Positions 22,344 through 35,600 of a stretch of DNA of 64,000 nt are shown piece after piece. The notes under the pieces were generated by a model, which had not been told where the DNA came from, made no database searches, and worked only from the letters and a program-made list of their open reading frames with translations. Position 1 is the first letter of the stretch, and every line of letters begins with the position of its first letter. Made by a program: the position numbers and the translations under genes. This stretch comes from Marchantia polymorpha subsp. ruderalis (lineage: Eukaryota > Streptophyta > Marchantiopsida > Marchantiales > Marchantiaceae): the NCBI GenBank assembly GCA_037833965.1, contig AP031357.1, forward strand, positions 20,418,001 to 20,482,000. Direction: 5' to 3'.

Positions 22344-23041
22344 TCAAGTTTCAAAAATTCCAAGTCTCACCCTGAAGAACTCCGGTTCACATGTATGAGT
22401 TTTACATGAACTTCAAGATGTGAACTATGGGTCCGGAAAAAGTCTAGGAAACGAGTGGATCAAACGCAGACCATTTGAATTTTACGGTGTGACGTGCGCT
22501 TTAATTATTCAGGTCACGATGAAAAGTAATAAAGTGAGAAATATAACTTACGGAGAAAACTTTCAGTCACAATCCGACTCCGCCTTGAAGATTGAAAATG
22601 GAAGTTTGCAGAGAAGACTGTTAAAGTGCCCGACTTCCCTGCAGATTCTCCAGAGTCAACGCATCATGTGGGCAATTGTACATGACACTTCTCACTCCAT
22701 ACAGGCTCCCACATGATTGAAATTCGAAGACAGCGAGGTAACGGTAACAACTCCACACTATAAGGAAGGAGCTCATGAAAACAGAGGAATGTTGCAAAAA
22801 CAACAAAAATTTCACATCACTTCGTACATGGATCAATCCAATCTAGGTCCCAAAGCATCACAATGTGAAATATGCACCACTATCTCAATTAGTCTCAGTC
22901 GATCTATGTTAAACTTTCTATATTTTATTCAAAAATATATGAAACATCATCAAATTAGTTGTTTCTTTTCCTGTAGATTCTATATAAAAAATAAATATAT
23001 AATGAATATGTACACTATATTCTAGTATATTGTATAATATA
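22344..23041. other. Intergenic stretch, nothing recognised
   Basis: AT-rich, increasingly so toward 23.0 kb (ataatatatgacaatatatt). No supported frame. Confidence 0.4.
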
Positions 23042-23287
23042 TGACAATATATTGAAGGAGTGGCTATTTATCATTCACTTGGGGGTAATTAACTCTCACC
23101 CTACGCTCGTCTCTAATTGGTCAAACATTATACAGTCGTGTCTCTATTGGTAAAACACCCTATTTTGAAAGTAGTTGCTATTCATCCACGAACATTCCAT
23201 GGACCAATCAGATAACTCCATGTAGAAGAGTGAGGGCTAATTAGACCCAAGAGAGTGATAACTAGCCGCTCCTTATATTGACAATAT
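23042..23287. mobile_element. Mutator-like MITE with 9-bp target duplication
   Basis: The element spans 23051-23278 (228 bp). Its left 52 bp (ATTGAAGGAGTGGCTATTTA...) and the reverse complement of its right 52 bp (ATATAAGGAGCGGCTAGTTA...) match at 41 of 52 positions by my count. The 9 bp TGACAATAT stands on both sides (23042-23050 and 23279-23287). Long terminal inverted repeats with a 9-bp duplication are typical of Mutator-like elements. No coding capacity. Because the flanks are AT-rich, the exact duplication length could be 8-9 bp. Confidence 0.8.
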
Positions 23288-26200
23288 CTTTGTCAATTAG
23301 TACTGCTGGATATTATCACATGTTAACACTCAATTGCCATTGCTATCACACTCACAACATCAAAACCCAAATATTTACATTACCGGAAATGAAGATGGTG
23401 TGAGGTTAGTAGGGGTGGATATACACCATATGCATATCTTCAATGTTTGAAGATATGCATCATTTACTTCTTCAGTCGTATGTAGAATCTCATGATTGCA
23501 AAGTATGTAGACGGGAATTCAGCTGTTCTCTAATACAAATAAGGCTTGGTCCTGATGCAATCATTAATTTACTGGTAACTGTTGCTAGTAGCAACATGAA
23601 CCGGAGCAATGGTGAAGGCTGTTCCCACTATGTCATGCACTTGTAGATTTCAAGCGAGCTGGGCAAGAGAAGTCTGCTGCAAATTGACTATCAGGGCACA
23701 TCAAGGAGATAGAACATTCGTCAAGACTCAAGACGTGCTCCTCAATCGCCTCGTGCATACTTCAGTGCGTCTCGGCTCCGGAATATATCCCCATTCTTTT
23801 TCTCCTCGGTGGACCATTTTTTCCTTCCTAGGGAAAAAAGGATGGACATGATGCTCAGCCTTGTCGCTGCAAAACATTTCATGGAGATTTCAAGTCCAAG
23901 CCAGATAAGCTTTCCACCAAAACAGGCTGACTTTCGTGTACGCACAAGCGGAAGTATGACCAGCGCCATCATAAGCTCTTCATCACATGGGCACGAAACA
24001 TTTGATGCCTTCTTCCCACTGCTGGAAAACTGTGGCAAAAGTGACAACTTTCTCTTGTGAACAGTTTGGACGCTTTGAGCTTGCTCGACCATCTGAGCGA
24101 CGTATACAGTATCTTTTTTCAAAGTCTGGAAGACAGCATACTATTGGAGTTAAAGAAACAGTGAGCTGGGCATTAGATATTTGTGAGCAGATGACAAGTT
24201 ACATCTGGGCTTCATTCGTTATCGTGTTCCTATCTGTTGCAGCGTTTTGACAACTATGGACCTTTAAGAAATCGAGCAAGTCAATCACTCCGTAGGAGAT
24301 CTGTAGTCACTCTCAAACCTAGAGTGAACCATAAATGCTACCTATTCATGTCGAGACTATTGAGGGAATATGACTTTCTATGTCACCTCTCTTTCAGAGG
24401 GCTTTAAAGTGGTTTCTGCTTTAGCACCTGGTGATCATGTAAGTTCTTTGAGTGTTTTGTTCTCGTTGCCGATGTGACTTTCAAGGCTTCGAATTAAATG
24501 TTGTGCCTTTATTGACAACCCCAAAAAAAAGTGAAAGCGGCAGGAGAATTTGCTGTTATAATTTTTGCACAATCAGACAGTTTTAGCATTTTTAATTTAG
24601 ACCCTTTTTCCATAGATTGCAGGCAGACCATCTGGACTAAGAGTAATATACAGCTCTTCTTCTTTCAGAAGAAAAAAGTCCATCTGGCTTTGCTCTAGCA
24701 TACGCTCAATAAACGAAAAAGATGTTCGGCCAGCCATGCAGAGATGTGTGTGCGTACGTCCGAGTGAGAATCCATGTTTGACTTGTTTTTGTACATTGCG
24801 GGATGTGATACAATAAAGTGGGAGGAAAGCACGCAAGCAAAAGATTCTCATAGAAGGCGCTTGATTTTCCAAACTTTCGAGACTTACCCAATGCCACCAA
24901 GTTGGTTGTGGCTTGATCTGGTCGAAGGATGTTTTATGAAAATCCCAAGTCTGTGGAGACTTCGGCCTGTCATTACGAAGGCTGGGAGAACAAGACGTTT
25001 CATGATAAAGATATTCCAGCTTTTTAGAAGCGGAGAACTAAACCTCAAACAAGCCAGGACAATTTTGCCTACTTCTTACAAGTGTTGCATCGAGAAACTA
25101 CCAAAATGTTGTAGAAAGTAACATTGAGTTTAACTTCATCTTACGTCCATATTGTGGAAGAAAAAGGCTACTCCTTGCTCCCTATCGTGACGGCGTATAA
25201 AAGCCATGCAGCTCGAATTTCAGTGGATAAAGTTTGCATCATTCGAGAAACGAGTTATGCGCGAATGGCCTCGGCTGATGTCGATGAGCTCCACATCTTG
25301 TAAGGCCTATGAATGCACATGATTAGCAAATTCGTTCGTTGCAAGTCATCTCCTCTTTTTCTTGATACATATGTTGACCACATTCAGGAGTTGTTCGTGA
25401 CAACTGCAACGCGGAGACTCAAGCGCTTGATTCTGAGAATCGGAGCAAGAATCGCTCCCTGCCTTGCACAACATTCATGATTATGTACCAAAACATTCAG
25501 TATTGGGCTCACACCATCAGTGGCTACCAAATTCTGCCCAACCTTTTCCCCATGAATGTCCTAAAGGAAACAACAGTATATCACCCAAGACGATATCAAA
25601 AGATAGTTCTCAAAAGCAAAGCCAGAGCAAACATTCAACTTAATCAGCATCTAATCCTAGAACCTGAAGCATCTGCATCCCAACACGCATGAAACTCAAG
25701 GGATAGTTGAAACATTGTTACCCACATGGCAAGAGAGGAAGAGAAAGAAGGTCGGAGCCCGAGACAGCAACATTTAGGGCTGACCCAATACCAAGGGAGG
25801 TTTATATGATAAGTCACCTTCGTGTTTGAGTTATCTCTCTTTGAATTTCGATTCTGTAGGCTCGATCTTCTTATCTGGCATGAGAATCTATCTGTGGTTT
25901 CGTAGACATCCCGTCCCTTTTTATAAAAAAAACTCGCATCTCCACATTTATACAACTCTAGAAGAAATAACATGTGATCCCGTCAGAACTGGCACGAACT
26001 TAGCCACAGTGCAGCTTCATTCAAGAAGTAGTGTATCACAGAAGGCCCACATACGGTGGTACACATCGTTCTTGCACATACTGCGGTACACTAGTGCTAT
26101 GTGGTTATAGCCTGAGCTTGATCCAACAGCAAGAATAGCGGGTCACACTAGAACCTCGCTTTATGGGGACACCGTCGGCTGCAAGGCCCGTGGATGTGAT

Positions 26201-28817
26201 CGTCGGGACCGCCCGATTTCAGTCAACCCTCATCTCTGACGGTACCAAAAATCTCAGGAAACAATCTGGCATTTCAACAACGCATCGACAGGCGCTGTAT
26301 TCCATCGCGTTGGAATCGAATCGTGCAAGAAACCAAAGCGAGAATGTGAATTTTTTCAGAATATTAACTCAGCACTTCATGCTCAGTCTTTACGCATTAT
26401 GGATTCGCTCTCGTCCCCGGAATCTGGAATAAACCCCGAGCACCGAGAACCCCACCTTTCCCCTCGCCGTTCAAATTCCGAACGTTCGAAATTCAAAGTT
26501 CAAACCAAACGCTTTGTCTTGACCCGCTCGGCCTCGCCGCTTTGCGCGAAAGCAGTTACGCAGAGTCACGCCGAAAGTCGGAGGTCGATGTTCGAAGCAG
26601 AAGCAGGAACTTTCCCCAATGCTCCCTCATGTGCTAGCCGTTGTCCCAACCTTCGTTTGACCATAGTTCGATTCTTGACCACTGTCCAGACGGGGCACCC
26701 GTACCTCATCCGAAGCCTCCATCGATGACCGTCTTTTGTTGTTCGTTCCTCGTCCTTTGTTCTGTCCCCTCGGTCTTCATGCAACAACCCTCGTGCATAA
26801 CATATTGTTTCGTATCTCGGATTTGACTCTTCATTGCGACTTTCGAATTGAGGTTTGTGGGTTTCATAAGACTGCGGAAAATCGTCTCTTGGAATGGGAT
26901 CACAATCAGCGGACATTCGGAGAATGCTTTTCGTTCCATGCCTTTCTTTGACAGTCGATGATGAGCTTGACCGAATATGTTTGACGTGAGATTGTACGTC
27001 CGATATTTGGACAATCATCAGGGCTCGCCGGGAGACGTGTAAAGTTTCCTTTGCATTTGTTTCTTGGGGTTGTGCACACCAGCTTCATAACGTGGGTCTT
27101 CTCGTGACCATCTGGTTTCCTCTCTCTCTGGTGAAGGAGTAGTTGCGAGACTTTTACGTTCTGAAAATCCCTCGGTGGAATATTAGAGCTCATCTGGATA
27201 ACCACATTTGCACTAATGATGGATGAAAAACGCCATCCCAAGGTTACAGGTTGTAACCTCGGGATTTGTCAAAAGCGTCTTTCTGGCCAAAGCAGAGACA
27301 GCCACCAATTTAAGTCAAGGTTCGAGCTGTCTCTCCATGGACAAGCACATGACAAACTTCAGTCTTGGCCCACAAGGCAAAGTTGAGGCTGCAGGATCAC
27401 AGCTGCGGCCTTTGTGTGGTCTCACATCCCTACAAAGGTCCATGGATTTGGGTCGATGCAATCTAGAGCTGTATGATCATAGATCGATCCCGTTAGGCTT
27501 TTAAGACTAGATTCAATCACCAACAGCTGACTGGTAAAGCTCTCGATCGAGGATGATCGATCCGTCGCCCTCAAACAGGTCGTTAATGCAATAGGTCAAA
27601 CAAGGGCGTTACTGCAATAGGGCTGGTTTGTGACGGTGGCTCATCAATAAGACCACTAGATTACCTTCATGGAACAACAATTTCACCATGTTTTACGTCT
27701 TGTTTTAGTCTATGTTTAGGGTTTAGGAAAAAGATTACTCTAGAGACAAATCTGCAAGCCCATGTTCATGAACTTTGTAGATGGAGCAAGTAGAGTTAAT
27801 TTATCAACATTATTGAAGGTAGCATCCAACCTAATGTTGGAGGGAGCAAGGACGTATCGCAAGAATTTCATAGAGGATGATACTCCCAAGGCAATAAGGA
27901 TGTGTCATTGGCTTCTAGTGTTAAGAGAACTAGTATTCTCGATCATGGGATGTATCAGTCAAACTTGGCAAATGCCGTTCAACGAGCCTAGAGTACGGGT
28001 CTGCCAAATATCAACTAGATTGGTGAATAACAAGAACAATGTTGTCTGTTCGGTGTTGTCTTTAACACGTGTTTATCAACTTTAATGAACGTTGTTGGAT
28101 CATGGTGCAAGACTTATTTTGTTGGGTAAAGATGAACTTCTTGGTACTGTATTGGAGGATACATATGTGAATAGATGTTCAGTTGAAACATCTCTCGGAG
28201 TGTTTAATAATGCACATGCATCATAAATGGTGCAGGCGTATGCAAGTGGCTCCGAATCACTCCTTGAAGTGATTGAATGGTTTGCTTATCATGCTCGCCG
28301 TGCCTCTTCGGCGTGAGCATGTGAATCCAAAGCAATTCTATCCCCAAGACATTTGTGCAATTGCTTCACAACGAGTCAATTCATAGGATTGCTTCTCTGG
28401 TACCAACTGATACCCACAGAACCCTTGCACCGTAAAGAGGTTTGTAATCCAGGTCAGAATTTCATTGGAATCACAACTGTCTTGCGGATAGTAGAACTTG
28501 CTCTAATCCTTTACAGATGTGGTTCATAAAGAGAATTGCTGCTTCCTTCTTCATGCTACAATTTCCACCAGACTAGAAAGCCTGCACAGAGAAGTGAGGA
28601 AAAAATATTAGGAAAGCTATTTAGGCGTCACACGGATTAAACCAAACAGGTAACCCGAGGCGAGACCCGAAGTTCATAAGTCATCAATGTTTAGATTGAC
28701 CGCGGTCAAGTATGAGATACATTCGAGTTTACTCTCCGGGGCGGACAGTAGTTCGTTAGTTCGTAGTCCCCACTAGCTCACCACTCGCGGCGAGAAAGGT
28801 TGTGAACACCCGTTGCC
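23288..28817. other. 5.5-kb stretch without a supported gene
   Basis: Mixed composition with many overlapping short frames on both strands (23742-24122 minus, 26566-27018 minus, 27762-28085 plus and others); none shows a family signature. At 27715-27727 there is one and a half telomere-type unit (TTTAGGGTTTAGG, a telo-box). A short hairpin with a one-base bulge lies near 28290-28322. Confidence 0.4.
27715..27727 (+). promoter_or_regulatory. Telo-box-like TTTAGGGTTTAGG
   Basis: One full plant telomere unit plus a partial one. Telo-boxes act as promoter elements for translation-related genes in plants. Here no convincing gene follows; a 107-codon frame starts at 27762. Confidence 0.3.
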
Positions 28818-29182
28818 ATGTTCAGGCTCCACATTTCCACGAACCCGTACCAACACGCATTCGAAGAGTTCGCTAAAGTGGAGGGGGTACGTGAAATGTT
28901 ATTGGCCTGTGGAACCATGTGTCCGCAGCTGCAGGCAGAGAGTGAGAGTGAGAGTGAGAGAGAGAGAGAGAGTGTGTGGGGGCCTGGAGACATCAATGTG
29001 CTGAAAGAATCATGTCGCATTGCACATAATGCAGTTCGGGTTGTGTACGCCTGAAACGCCGTCCACATCCTCCCTACCGAGGAGGCCCATAAAATCGCAA
29101 GGCTAGTGGATTTGCCACGATCCAGAAATCTGATGGTTGCCGAGAAATTCACCCCGTACGTCCTCGGCGAGTTATGTCTATA
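28818..29182 (+). pseudogene. Coding-like frame interrupted by one in-frame TGA, family unknown
   Basis: An ATG at 28818 opens a frame reading FEEFAKVEGVREMLLACGTM, then a Glu/Ser/Arg run encoded by an interrupted GA microsatellite (28936-28973), then VWGPGDINVLKESCRIAHNA. It stops at TGA 29052-29054. The same frame continues without further stop for 42 codons, NAVHILPTEEAHKIARLVDL, then PRSRNLMVAEKFTPYVLGEL, to TAA 29180-29182. Both halves read as globular protein in one frame, so the TGA looks like a single point mutation (for example from CGA) or an unusual stop. The opposite strand also has a long frame through the microsatellite, which weakens the case. No family recognised. Confidence 0.35.
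28936..28973. repeat. Interrupted (GA)n microsatellite
   Basis: GAGA/GTGA units, partly period six (gtgaga). Confidence 0.9.
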
Positions 29183-29516
29183 ACTTCCCTCGTCCCTGCT
29201 GATGTCCTGTTCTTCAGATCCCATCAAGAGTTCCACCAATTTGCTTGACCTTGCGCCAATTTCACCTACAGGATCAGCAGTCCAGAATGAGGAGGGTTTA
29301 TTATGAGGCAGGTGTCACCTACTCAAATTTGTGGATTGTTCGGATGGGCCCTTCGGATTGGACACATCGGCGCTTGATTATCTGGGCTGCCACTTGTAGA
29401 AATATACAGCGTGTATAACAGAACCTCGGTCACCTCTCAACATGTTCAGGAAAGTTTCTGAAGGTGGCACCAGGTCATGGACCATCATTGTGTTCCTTTG
29501 CAAAATATGCCAAATG

Positions 29517-29518
<2 letters not shown>

Positions 29519-29553
<35 letters not shown>
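29519..29553. repeat. (AT)n microsatellite
   Basis: About 17 uninterrupted AT units. Confidence 0.97.
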
Positions 29554-29556
<3 letters not shown>

Positions 29557-31420
29557 CTTACTCCTAGTATCCACTTACACGCTGCATTAATTCAGGAAAG
29601 CTACATAGACCCCTGGAAAAAACCTAGACTAAGATTTTATATATATATAGAGAAAGAAAAACTGTAAGTTTTTTCCATGTTTCACCCATTGATTTACGCA
29701 TGTTGCATAGAACGATTGAATTGAAACGAAAGCTCCAACTTTCTACCGGATTCTGCCAGACAAAATCCGTTCAGTACTTTCGTCGGTCCAGAAAATGAGT
29801 TTTGGGTTGCAGTCATGCCTTCCTTCCCCTTGACAAACGATAGTGTTCTACCTTTAATACCATAGGACGAAGCAGGAAAGAATTATGCAAGAAAGATACA
29901 TAAGAACATAAATGAGTATATCCTAGATTCGTTGCTGACATCCTGCAGTATGTCAGAAGACAGAATCTTATGTGGAAATGTGACAGCCATATTTAAAACT
30001 CCGCATTGTCTACAATGTGCAGAGTATAGTTTTGTTGGCAATTTAGAGCAAAGTATTAGAGCTTCAGATTGGTGCTCACTCAATTATAGTATCCTGGTCT
30101 TGTGAAGGTCGATTGGGTACTTTTCCCTGTCTTTTCTTGTTGGTTGATTAAATTTCCGTCCAGTACGCTACGAATTGAATATATACACTTTAAAGATAAA
30201 GCTATATTTCTCGGTGCATGTTATAGTTTAATATTGAGATCAGAATACTCGTATTTTTTCCTTATTGGTAATCACATTAGGTTAGTATTTAAATATTCAT
30301 GTAAATCTCACTAGATACATATAATGCAATCACTTTTGTCACAATACGATGGAATTATTGATATACAGCCACCTCTTACTCCTTTAATTTCATCTGTATA
30401 CCTTTTGATATGTCTTGTATGTTAACTTTATGTCGGATGGGAAGACGTCATGACTGCAGAAGGTTTTACCCTTTTACCTTCGTGCTACGCTGCCTGCTCA
30501 CGGCAAGGGTGCATGATTGCTCAAAGCACACACGTGTCGGTAAGGACCGAGATCCCCGTCCTGTCTTAAGTGCCGTTAGTTTGAACATGTGCGTGTTAGA
30601 AGACGACCGACAATAGCCGGTGATGTAGTCGTTGGTCGGGGTAACCGACATTCATCACAACATTCAGTAGATCATGTTGTATTATGATGTATCATTACAG
30701 TACTTGTATCATTATCCCCCTGTTTCCAACTTTCCTTGAGCTCTTTTAATTCCCCGACTTGGTTAAAATTGTTATTCCCATATCTAGAGTCGAATTCATG
30801 TCCGTGAGCACTGTGCTAAACGGTAGCAGCAATGAACACAACGCTGATACACATAACTGTGTATGCCACTCACTCTGTCTCTTGGTTATAGATTTAAAAA
30901 ATTGGTCGTTTTTACCAGTGATTTGAATGTGATCGATGATGATCTGATTTGCAATCGTTCAATATTCTTTAAAGTTTGGAGATTTCATCACTCTTTTTTT
31001 TCTATCTTTCATTTTTTTAGAACTGGCATCAAATTTTTTTCCAGTTCTTTAATCTATTGTTGTAGATTTTTTCTAAGATAAATTTATAAATATAACTGCA
31101 TAGTTTAAACATCCATAAAATTCATATTGGGTAATCTGTAAGGAGGGACGTTGTGAAAAATATGAATCTCAATCTTTTGTGAAAAAGTGGTTATTCATTT
31201 CATGTGGAAACTTGAAGTTTTGAAATTGTATATATATATAAAAAGTTATAGTTTTTATATCCTTGGAAAAAAATTAGATTATTGAACATAGTTACTTCAA
31301 GAGAGATATATATTGCAATATAAATTTTGAGCTAGTATTTTTCTGTAAAAAAACTATTTACTATGCCATGGAATTCTTATGAAAATAAAACGTACAAAAA
31401 AATTTCCAAACAAATAAATT

Positions 31421-31461
31421 TGAACTCAAAGTCTGGCTTCAGACCCTAGACTTTGAGTTCA
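31421..31461. repeat. Perfect 14-bp inverted repeat, 13-nt loop
   Basis: The arm tgaactcaaagtct (31421-31434) is repeated inverted at 31448-31461. A smaller inverted pair (gtctg/cagac) nests inside the loop. Confidence 0.8.
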
Positions 31462-32061
31462 GACTTAAATCTAGGGATTATAACTCTACATCAACCTGGA
31501 GTCATAAAAAAATGTTTGATATGTTTGAACATCCAATATCACTTTGCTGTCAAGTTGTATATATATAGTGTTTACATAAATTTCAAATATGCTATTTGTG
31601 GTTTATAACTACAAAGATATTAAGGTCTACCTAACATTTTGAATATTTTGTAATAAAATCTTGCACATCTATCAAAATTTCATGTCAACTTCATTGTAAA
31701 ATTAAAAATATTCTTTGAGTCAAAATATCCAGAATTTATGATATCCTACATAATCATCAACGGTTTAGACAACTGCTATGAATTTGACAAATTAAATAAA
31801 CTGTATATTTGAAATATATGGAAAGAAAACTTCATGAAAATGTGATCGATATTGTCTCTTTGTATAAGTACTGATCTTGGATTAGTTATTGTAGTTATAT
31901 TTTATGCAGATGTGTTATTGCATTCGAAGATAGGACATAACGTAAGGTCCATCATTGAAATTTCAAATACATGTTATTAAATTATATATGGCAAAGTGAA
32001 TTCTCTTTCATTCCAGTCGTGCGTGTTATATTGCGTTCACTTGATTTCCATAATCCGAAAA

Positions 32062-32099
32062 CCTTTCGTAATGAACTAGGCACATTTCATTACGAAAGG
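32062..32099. repeat. Perfect 14-bp inverted repeat, 10-nt loop
   Basis: The arm cctttcgtaatgaa (32062-32075) is repeated inverted at 32086-32099. Weaker complementarity extends outward (ataatcc at about 32050 and ggattat at about 32136). Confidence 0.8.
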
Positions 32100-32602
32100 A
32101 CTAAACTCTCATTAACTGAGAGGTATTCTGTATTTGGATTATCGAGAATGGGCATTAAGAATCTTACTAACAAAAAACCAAAACAGAAAGGTTGCAAGAT
32201 TCCTATGAAAACAAAACTCTGAGCACCCAATTGTATTGCAAAAACACGGGGAAATTGAAAAGTGGTGAAATGAAACCAATTGGTCACGACAGGGATAGCC
32301 CCAATAGCATAACAACGGGAAATTTGTGTTCTGCACCTGAGATAGAACAACTATCTAGTCTAGCCCTAGGTCCGCCAAACTGTAGATTATGTATGCATTC
32401 AATACACGTCCATTGACATGCCTCTTTGGAGAGGAGTGACTAATTTGTCATATCACAGCATTCTGACTGAGCGTCCACTGCTTCCGGCAACTTCATCGTA
32501 AGGTGCAGAAGTTCTTCTTTCCCATCCCCTGCATCCGAGTCCTCTGTAAATTCTCTGTTCCGGTGCGATCACTCTGTGCGAGTTGAAGCTTAATCAGCCA
32601 CG

Positions 32603-35600
32603 ATGATGGACCGGTACGTTGTTTTTCTCTAAATTTCCAGAAATGTCTGATAGTGGGTTGAAGTTTGCTCCTGCCGAGTCTTGTCCGTCAACCTTTGTAT
32701 ACGGAGAATGTATATACTCTGTCGGCTTATGTTTGCCTTCTAATGAGTTTCGTCAGCGACGAAATCACCAGAAGATTAAAGAAACTTACTGGCGTGGATT
32801 AAGAGAGTTACTTTGTGAATGGATCAATGTACGTGGACAGAGAAAAGGAAATCAATTACCTCGAATTTAGCACTTAAACCCTGGCTACATTGATTTCCCT
32901 CACTCTCTGCAGCTCGATATAAACTGTTATGCAGCTTAAATCTGACTAGTTGAATGTGCTGGGAGCAAGATAATCTTACACTGCGGCAGAGCTTGACTCG
33001 AAACTGTCAATTGTTGTATGAATCTCTGCATGTCACGAAATTCCCTGCTTTGTTATTTCACCTTGTAAACTGGGATGGCACCTTCCATGATTATTGATAC
33101 TTCCCAGTACGTCTTTTTCTACTGAATTCATCGCAATGAAATGCCAAGTGACAGGTTACAAAGAGGTCAAGTGGTTGATTGGATCGAGTTTTGGGGAAAT
33201 CTATTCTACTGCTGCTTCTTTTTTTATATTTGAAGCTGCCTGCTGATAAAAAATGCATTTCAGGTTCAATACTCCTCAGACAGATGCAGTGGAGGTGGAT
33301 GTTCTCGGCCACAACTTGCTCATAAAACAGGTACAAAAGAAGACCTTGATGCTGTAGGGTTATCTTGATGTCTGATTCGATTGTCTTTCATTCAACTTGT
33401 GGGCACGCTCATGAAAGTCTCTCATTGTTGATAAATGTGATGTACAGGATCCGAATTCCAAACACCTAGGAACAACTGTGTGGGATTCTTCCCTTGTGTT
33501 CGTAAAATTTCTGGTATGTCTTTCTTCATTTGTACAGAAATGTAGACGAAATTTTTAAACATGGTACAGTCTTTCAAAGTAGAGCTTGCACATTATTCAC
33601 AAGCCAATAAGCGAATATTGAGAAATAAGTAGATAAAGTTTCGAGTCCACGGGGTCGTTGACGAAGATAAGTAACATGTAGCTATCTAGAATATCAAATT
33701 TGACGAAAGAAAAGATTTGTTATTACGGTTTCATCGGCCATTTGCTTTAGTTTGTGGTGGAATCAGTAGATCTCAAACTGAAGAAGCGTTCATTATCGTG
33801 TTTATTACCATCTCTGGCTCCTGCTTTGTTACCGGTAATTTCTTCTGGTCCTAAGGAGCGCAACAGCAAGAAAGGAGAATTTTCCCGTGCGAAGTTAGCT
33901 GGGAAGAGGGTTATAGAACTGGGTGCTGGCTGTGGACTCGCTGGTCTCGGTAAGCTCCGCCCTCTGGAAGTTTTTGCAGTATTTATGGGCCATGTGCATC
34001 TTGATAGAATTCTCATGGAGGAGCACTTTAAGGCCAAAAGTTGAAATGCGTAACAAAACTTTGTAGCTATATATTATTGACCTGAGCTTTCTTGAGTGAG
34101 GTTTCTTTCTCCAAGTGAGTTAGAGCCGTATGATTGTGGTCTTGATTCACCTGTTGTGAGTTCTACTATCCTATGACCGTAGCTCTCCGTTATGTCATCA
34201 ATGAAACCACCTCCGAGATGCGAAGTGGTACTTGGATGTGAGTTAACAGGTCCTTGGGTTGCATAGTCTTGGTCTTGTGTAAGATGGAGAAGACTTGCTG
34301 GAAGCTACTGGTCAATTTACAGATTAGAATTACTCAGGTACTTTTCAAACGTACCAACAAATTGCTTATTTACGGGTCATCGTTACTGCTGTCACAAGTG
34401 TGCACCCTAGATATAATTTCGTGCACTGCCCATGAATGAATGGTGTTGAACACCATTTTTCCAGGAATGGCGCTTTTGGGATGCGATGTTGTGGTCACTG
34501 ACCAGATTGAAGTCTTACCTCTACTGTTGAGAAACGTAGAGCGTAATTTATCAAGAGCGAAGTATACGGCTTCCGATTGTTCTTATATGGGTATGGCTTC
34601 TTTCAGGTATCATGCCCTTGCTATCTTGCTTGTAAGCTGCTTTATGACTTGAGCATATTTGTACGCACGGTTCCAGCGTTCAGAGTACAGTTTGTGTGGC
34701 GTCTTGGTGACTAGGGTTCAACCACAAGCTTTCTTAGAAGCAACTAGAAAATTATACTTCTTTGTCCTCATGGTTCTGTGCTTTGGGGTGGTTTTCTTCT
34801 TCATCAGGATCTATTGGCAAAGTGGATGTTGCAGAGCTGGACTGGGGGAATGAAACGCACATCACTGCTACTGGTCCTCCGTTTGATTATATCATCGGGA
34901 CAGATGTTGTAAGTTGTTGGAGGCAATTAGATTTTTTGAACTGGAAAGTCGTAGTAAAACCTGCACTGCGGGGTTTCCTAGTGATGATTGCATACAGAAG
35001 AACGTGTTTGAACTATCAAATGAAACCCACGTATGTTATGCACTGTCATTTCACTATGAATCCTTGGAGATACATGAAGATCATGAAGACCTCGTTTCTC
35101 TTTGTGTCTTCTGCATCCTTTAAATTGTTGTTCAAGAACCTGAAGATATGGTGGTGTTTCATTTCTTCTGCAAGGTATATAAAGAGCAATATTTGGAGCC
35201 CCTCATCAACACCATACTTGCTTTGGCCGGACCGAAGACAACAGTGATGGTCTAGCTCCTTACTTCTATCAGCGCCTCTTTGTTTATCCTAGTCCTAACT
35301 TATACTCTCTCCCAGTATCTTGTGATGCCAACCAGGCTGTATATTGACATTCAAGATGATGAATATGACAGGCTTGATGTTGTTCAATACATCAAGGAAG
35401 CATATACTGGCTTTCTTACCGTTTGGATGTCTCCGCAGCTAGGGTATGAGTTCAGGTCGAGTGGAGTACGGGAGCTTCTAGGCCAACTCTGTCAAAAGCA
35501 TTTTTCTGTTAAACGGGTTCTGCATTCAAAGGTAAATGTGTATGCAATCAGTTGGTTTTTTCCATGATTATGTGTTTCTTTCAATAGCAACTACTTGTTT

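Larger units (their letters stand above)
29183..32602. other. 3.4-kb AT-rich stretch, no gene
   Basis: Contains (AT)n at 29519-29553, a second short (ta) run near 29638-29650, two perfect 14-bp inverted repeats (listed separately) and AT-rich sequence without coherent frames. The last 130 bp (about 32470-32602) are GC-balanced and probably the promoter and 5' UTR of the methyltransferase gene. Confidence 0.5.

Noticed and set aside
23742..24122. 126-codon minus-strand frame
   Set aside because: Competing frame in the same place (KVVTFATVFQQWEEGIKCFV) reads as well, and neither has support. Loose likeness to 22155-22330 is not convincing.
27762..28085. 107-codon plus-strand frame (MFMNFVDGASRVNLSTLL...) after a telo-box
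   Set aside because: Reads fairly well but has no recognisable family and stops without splice context. Too weak to call a gene.
30410..30660. GC-richer island between AT-rich sequence (candidate solo LTR or gene fragment)
   Set aside because: No paired ends, no target duplication and no domain in the short frames.
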